In this document: one piece after another, positions 60,940-64,000 of the stretch
How positions within the stretch are numbered: the stretch's first letter is position 1
Layout of the letters: each line of letters opens with the position of its first letter
Assembly: GCA_046349435.1 (NCBI GenBank)
Contig: JAXMCI010000008.1
Span: forward strand, 124,001 to 188,000
Direction: 5' to 3'
Source of the DNA: JAXMCI01 sp046349435
GTDB taxonomy: Bacteria; Pseudomonadota; Alphaproteobacteria; Dongiales; Dongiaceae
DNA length: 64,000 nt
The notes under the pieces: generated by a model
What the model was told of the DNA's origin: nothing
The model's database searches: none
The model's input: the letters and a program-made list of their open reading frames with translations, nothing else
Position numbers and translations under genes: made by a program

Positions 60940-62103
60940 TCAGCGGCGGCGCGCCAGCCGCCGCCCGCCGCGTCGCGCCAGGCCGAGCGGCCGGCCGAGA
61001 TACCAGAGCGGCCAGCCGCGGCGGCCGGTCTCGGCGCACCACCAGGCGAGATAGGCCGGCGAGGGCAGCAGCAGGAAGCGGGCGAGCGCGGCGCGCGAGC
61101 GCCAGCCGCCGGCCGCCAGCAGCGTGTCGGCGCCGGCCCGCGGCCCGCGGCGCAGCGCCGCCAGCGTGGCGTCGCGAGCCGCCGCCGGGCTGGCCCGCGC
61201 CGCGCCGGCGAGCGCCGCGAGGGCGTCGGCGGGCGGCGCCGCGTCGGCGAGGCCGGGCAGCGCCGCGAGCATGGTGGCGAGCGGCAGGGCGAGCCCGCTC
61301 GCCGTCGCCGCCGCGGCCAGGCGATCCCAGTCGAGGGCGGCGCCCTCGCGCCGCAGCAGCAGCGCGGCATCGGCCACCCAGCTCACCCGGTCGCGGCCGC
61401 CCTGGCAGAGGGCCAGGCCGCAGAGCTGCAGCAGCATGTCGGCCGGATCGAGGATCCGCAGCGTCGCGCCGGCGATCGGACGCGGCCGGCTGCGCGCCCG
61501 CAGATCGGCCTGCGGCAGCCGGAACAGCGGCAGCGGCAGCGGCGCCGCATGCAGCGCCACCGGCACCGTGCCGGGATGGAGGGCGAGCGCCTCGCCCGGG
61601 CCGGTGGCCGTCACCGCGAAGCCGGCCGCCGCCAGGGCATCGCCCGCCGCGGCGAGGTCGCCCGGCTCGATCAGCAGGTCGAGATCGTGGCAGTGGCGCA
61701 GCGCCGGATCGGGATAGACGGTGTGCGCCAGGGCGGCGCCCTTCAGCAGGATCGGCTCCAGGCCGCGGGCGGCGAGCGCGTCGGCCGCCTGGCGGAGCAC
61801 GGCGGCGAGATGGCCGGCGCGGTGCCGCTCGCGCAGCGCCACGGTGCGCAGATAGGGGGTGAGCTCGCGCCCGGGGTCGATGCCGTTCTCGCGCAGCGCG
61901 TGATGCAGCAGCGGCAGCAGCCGCTTCGTGCCGGTCGCCGAGATCACGAGATGCCGGCGGGGATGCTCGACCACGCCGAGCCAGCCCTCCCACGCCCGGC
62001 GCGCCGCCGCGCCGCGCCGCAGGCAGGTGCCGAGCAGCAGCGCCTCGCCCTGCACCGGCAGCAGCAGCGCGAGCAGGTCGGCCAGCGGCGGCGGCGCGCT
62101 CAC
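60940..62103 (-). CDS. Nucleotidyltransferase family protein (PF14907-like)
   Basis: A 387-residue protein with the nucleotidyltransferase signature LEPILLKGAALAHTVYPDPA followed by the acidic HCHDLDLLIEPGD, as in the uncharacterised family often called NTP_transf_5. The rest is helical, with HxGxVPVxLH-like LHPGTVPVALHAAPL. Such genes are often found with capsule or peptide-modifying clusters. Its start overlaps the end of the glycosyltransferase gene by four bases, so it is cotranscribed. Confidence 0.87.
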   Translation of the reverse strand: MSAPPPLADLLALLLPVQGEALLLGTCLRRGAAARRAWEGWLGVVEHPRRHLVISATGTKRLLPLLHHALRENGIDPGRELTPYLRTVALRERHRAGHLAAVLRQAADALAARGLEPILLKGAALAHTVYPDPALRHCHDLDLLIEPGDLAAAGDALAAAGFAVTATGPGEALALHPGTVPVALHAAPLPLPLFRLPQADLRARSRPRPIAGATLRILDPADMLLQLCGLALCQGGRDRVSWVADAALLLRREGAALDWDRLAAAATASGLALPLATMLAALPGLADAAPPADALAALAGAARASPAAARDATLAALRRGPRAGADTLLAAGGWRSRAALARFLLLPSPAYLAWWCAETGRRGWPLWYLGRPLGLARRGGRRLARRR

Positions 62104-63203
62104 GGCCGGGCGAGCCGGCGGTAGAGCGCGTCGTAGGCGTCGACGAACGGCCTCCAGGCGAAGCGCGCCGCGGCATCGGCGCGGGCGGCGGCGCCGAGCC
62201 GGGCGGCGCGGCCCGGATCGTCGAGCAGCGCCGCCGTCGCCTGCGCCAGCGCCGCGGCGTCGCCGGGCGGCACCAGCAGCCCGGTGACCCCGTCGCGCAC
62301 GACCTCCGGCAGGCCGCCGACCGCGGCGGCGACCACCGGGCGCCCGGCCTGCGCCGCCTCCAGCGCCACCAGCCCGAAGGGCTCGATCCGCGACGGCATC
62401 AGCACCAGGCTGGCGGCCCGGATCAGCGCCGGCACCGCCGCCGGCTCGACCGGCCCGGCGAACCGCACGGCGTCGCCGAGCCCGAGGCCGGCCGCCCGGA
62501 GCCGCAGCGCGGGCAGCGCCTCGCCGTCGCCGGCCAGCGTCAGCGTCAGGCCGGGCCGCCCCGTGCGCAGCCGCTGGACGGCGTCGAGGGCGAGGTCGAA
62601 GCCCTTGTGCGGCACCATCATGCCGAGCCCGAGCAGGCCCGGCGGACCGGCGGGCGGCGGCACCGGCGGGCCAAGCGGCGCGGGCAGGGCGTTGAGCAGG
62701 ACCGCCGCCCGGCCGGCGATCTCCGGCCCCGCGTCCAGCATGGCGTCGAGCACCGCCCGCGAGCAGGCGGTCACCGCGGCGGCGGCGCGCAGGCTGCGGC
62801 CGATGGCGCCGTCCGGCCGGCAGGCCGCCGCCGGGTAGAAGCGGTGCAGGGTGACGAGCAGCGGAGCGGGATGGGCGGCCTCGGTCTCGTGATGGAACAG
62901 CTCGGAATAGCCGGGCGCCCAGAGATGGACGAGCTGCGGCCGCAGGGCCTGCTTCAGCGCAGCGACGCGGCGGCGCAGCGCCGGCACGGCGGCGAGCTCG
63001 CCGCCGAGCGCGCGGCGGAAGGGCAGGCGGTGGATGGCGATCCCGTCGCGCTCCTCGCGCTCCGGCAGCCCGTCAGGCCGCCGGTCGGTCACCACCGCGA
63101 TCTCGTGGCCGCGCGCCGCCAGGGCCGGCAGCAGCGCCGCGCCCAGGACCGGGCCGCCGCCGAGCGCCGGCCAGTAGGAGCTGGACCAGGCCAGGATGCG
63201 CAT
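62100..63203 (-). CDS. GT4-family glycosyltransferase
   Basis: A 367-residue GT-B glycosyltransferase. The acceptor half starts RILAWSSSYWPALGGGPVLG, the donor half has LGLGMMVPHKGFDLALDAVQ, and the GT4 nucleotide-sugar motif is PSRIEPFGLVALEAAQAGRP. The likely role is a step in surface polysaccharide assembly. It overlaps the upstream gene as TGATG and the downstream nucleotidyltransferase by four bases. Confidence 0.93.
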   Translation of the reverse strand: MRILAWSSSYWPALGGGPVLGAALLPALAARGHEIAVVTDRRPDGLPEREERDGIAIHRLPFRRALGGELAAVPALRRRVAALKQALRPQLVHLWAPGYSELFHHETEAAHPAPLLVTLHRFYPAAACRPDGAIGRSLRAAAAVTACSRAVLDAMLDAGPEIAGRAAVLLNALPAPLGPPVPPPAGPPGLLGLGMMVPHKGFDLALDAVQRLRTGRPGLTLTLAGDGEALPALRLRAAGLGLGDAVRFAGPVEPAAVPALIRAASLVLMPSRIEPFGLVALEAAQAGRPVVAAAVGGLPEVVRDGVTGLLVPPGDAAALAQATAALLDDPGRAARLGAAARADAAARFAWRPFVDAYDALYRRLARP

Positions 63204-64000
63204 CAGGCGGGCCCGAGCAGCCGCTCGATCCAGCCGCGATAGACGGCGCCGACCGCCTCGGGCGCGAGCTGCGGCCGGAGCTGCGCCGCGAAGCGGGCCG
63301 TCTCCTCCCAATAGGCCGGCGACAGCCAGCGCGCCGGATCGTCCGGGTCGGCCACCGCGAAGCCGCGGGCGCGGAACCAGGCGGCGGTGGCGCTGTCGGG
63401 GTTGCAGGCGAAGGGGATGCCGGAGGCGACGAACTGCTGGCCCTTGGTCGGCGGCTTGGTGCGCTGGGCGAAGTCGTCGCCCTTGATGTCGATGGCGGCG
63501 CGGCACTCGGCCATCATGCGGCGCTGGCGCTCCGGCTCCCAGGCGAGCGCGGCATGGCCGTTGATCGCCCCGTCCGCGACCGCGAGGGCGACGCCGAGCC
63601 GGCGCGCCACGGCGCCGGCCGCATCCCGGGCGCGCGGGTTGTCGAGGTCGGTCAGCAGGCGCAGCGGCGCCGGCAGCGGGTTGCGCTCGAGGCGGCGCAG
63701 CAGGTGCGGCAGATGCTGCAGGCCGCCGACCCACAGCACGTAGCCCGCCGCGTGCCAGGCCGCCGGCTCGGCCAGCACGTCGCGGCCGTGATGCTCGACG
63801 TGGCCGAGCCGCCGGCAATGCGGGCGGAGCAGCGGCAGCAGCGCCTCGCTGTGCGACAGCACCAGGTCGCAGCCGGCGAGGAAGGCGGCGTCGGCGAGCA
63901 GCGCCGCGGCGCTCTCGTAGCGGTCGATCGGCAGGAAGACGATCCGCGTCCCGGCCGCCCGCGCCGCCGCGAGGAAGGCCTCGGGCGGGCGCTGCTTGAC
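63203..64000 (-). CDS. Glycosyltransferase-like protein, N-terminus missing
   Basis: The C-terminal 265 residues of a gene that enters from the right edge. The phrases TRIVFLPIDRYESAAALLAD, HLPHLLRRLERNPLPAPLRL, GDDFAQRTKPPTKGQQFVAS and GIPFACNPDSATAAWFRARG are like those of glycosyltransferases that locate a nucleotide sugar late in the chain. I cannot name the GT family from this part. It overlaps the GT4 gene by one base as TGATG, so the three glycan genes form one operon. Confidence 0.8.
   Translation of the reverse strand, partial: VKQRPPEAFLAAARAAGTRIVFLPIDRYESAAALLADAAFLAGCDLVLSHSEALLPLLRPHCRRLGHVEHHGRDVLAEPAAWHAAGYVLWVGGLQHLPHLLRRLERNPLPAPLRLLTDLDNPRARDAAGAVARRLGVALAVADGAINGHAALAWEPERQRRMMAECRAAIDIKGDDFAQRTKPPTKGQQFVASGIPFACNPDSATAAWFRARGFAVADPDDPARWLSPAYWEETARFAAQLRPQLAPEAVGAVYRGWIERLLGPA

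Overview
The window is very GC-rich, densely coded DNA of an alphaproteobacterial type. That placement is inferred from the gene families: an ELM1-type protein, a mitofilin-like membrane protein, an HWE-family sensor kinase, and F0 a and c subunit genes lying apart from any F1 genes. Rhodospirillales in the broad sense is my best guess, but no rRNA or tRNA is present to confirm it. I saw no CRISPR array, insertion sequence, integrase, phage gene or replication origin.

Region 1-20 kb is mostly envelope and housekeeping. It holds a GAF sensor kinase cut by the left edge, an ELM1-family protein, a sulfotransferase, a mitofilin-like protein, and three tandem small exported glycine-rich paralogues (the middle one frameshifted). 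A lipid-transport locus follows, in which a MlaF-type ATPase is fused to a MlaE-type permease, with MlaA nearby. Three DUF6524-like membrane paralogues, a TPR protein, a PH-domain protein and an H-NS-like protein behind a long intergenic region complete it.

Region 20-34 kb is a carbohydrate or amino-sugar locus. It has an MlrC-type M81 peptidase, an SDR, a UgpC/MsmX-type ATPase, a GMC oxidoreductase, a Gfo/Idh dehydrogenase, two sugar permeases, a Tat-exported binding protein, NanE, a NanK-like ROK kinase and an RpiR regulator. A second, nearly identical Gfo/Idh gene stands on the far side. No NanA-type lyase is present.

Region 34-39.7 kb holds the most unusual cluster: TerC-like protein, F0 subunit a, F0 subunit c and a TerB-like protein in one tight operon, with no b subunits or F1 genes. 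An aminotransferase-V protein, a DMT exporter and a GST-like protein follow.

Region 39.7-55.2 kb is a large catabolic locus around an FCD-type GntR regulator. It encodes a COG3618-type lactonase or amidohydrolase, two enolase-superfamily proteins, an HpcH/HpaI aldolase, a cysteine hydrolase, a Gfo/Idh protein, a complete peptide-type ABC importer (its fused double ATPase is frameshifted) and a sugar-type ABC importer with no ATPase. Together these fit a non-phosphorylating oxidative route for a sugar or acid sugar, ending in pyruvate plus an aldehyde. The substrate is not determinable here.

Region 55.5-64 kb holds a threonine aldolase, an acyl-CoA-synthetase-like enzyme translationally coupled to an HWE kinase with a receiver domain, a GNAT acetyltransferase, and a surface-glycan-like trio (nucleotidyltransferase and two glycosyltransferase-like proteins) that runs off the right edge.
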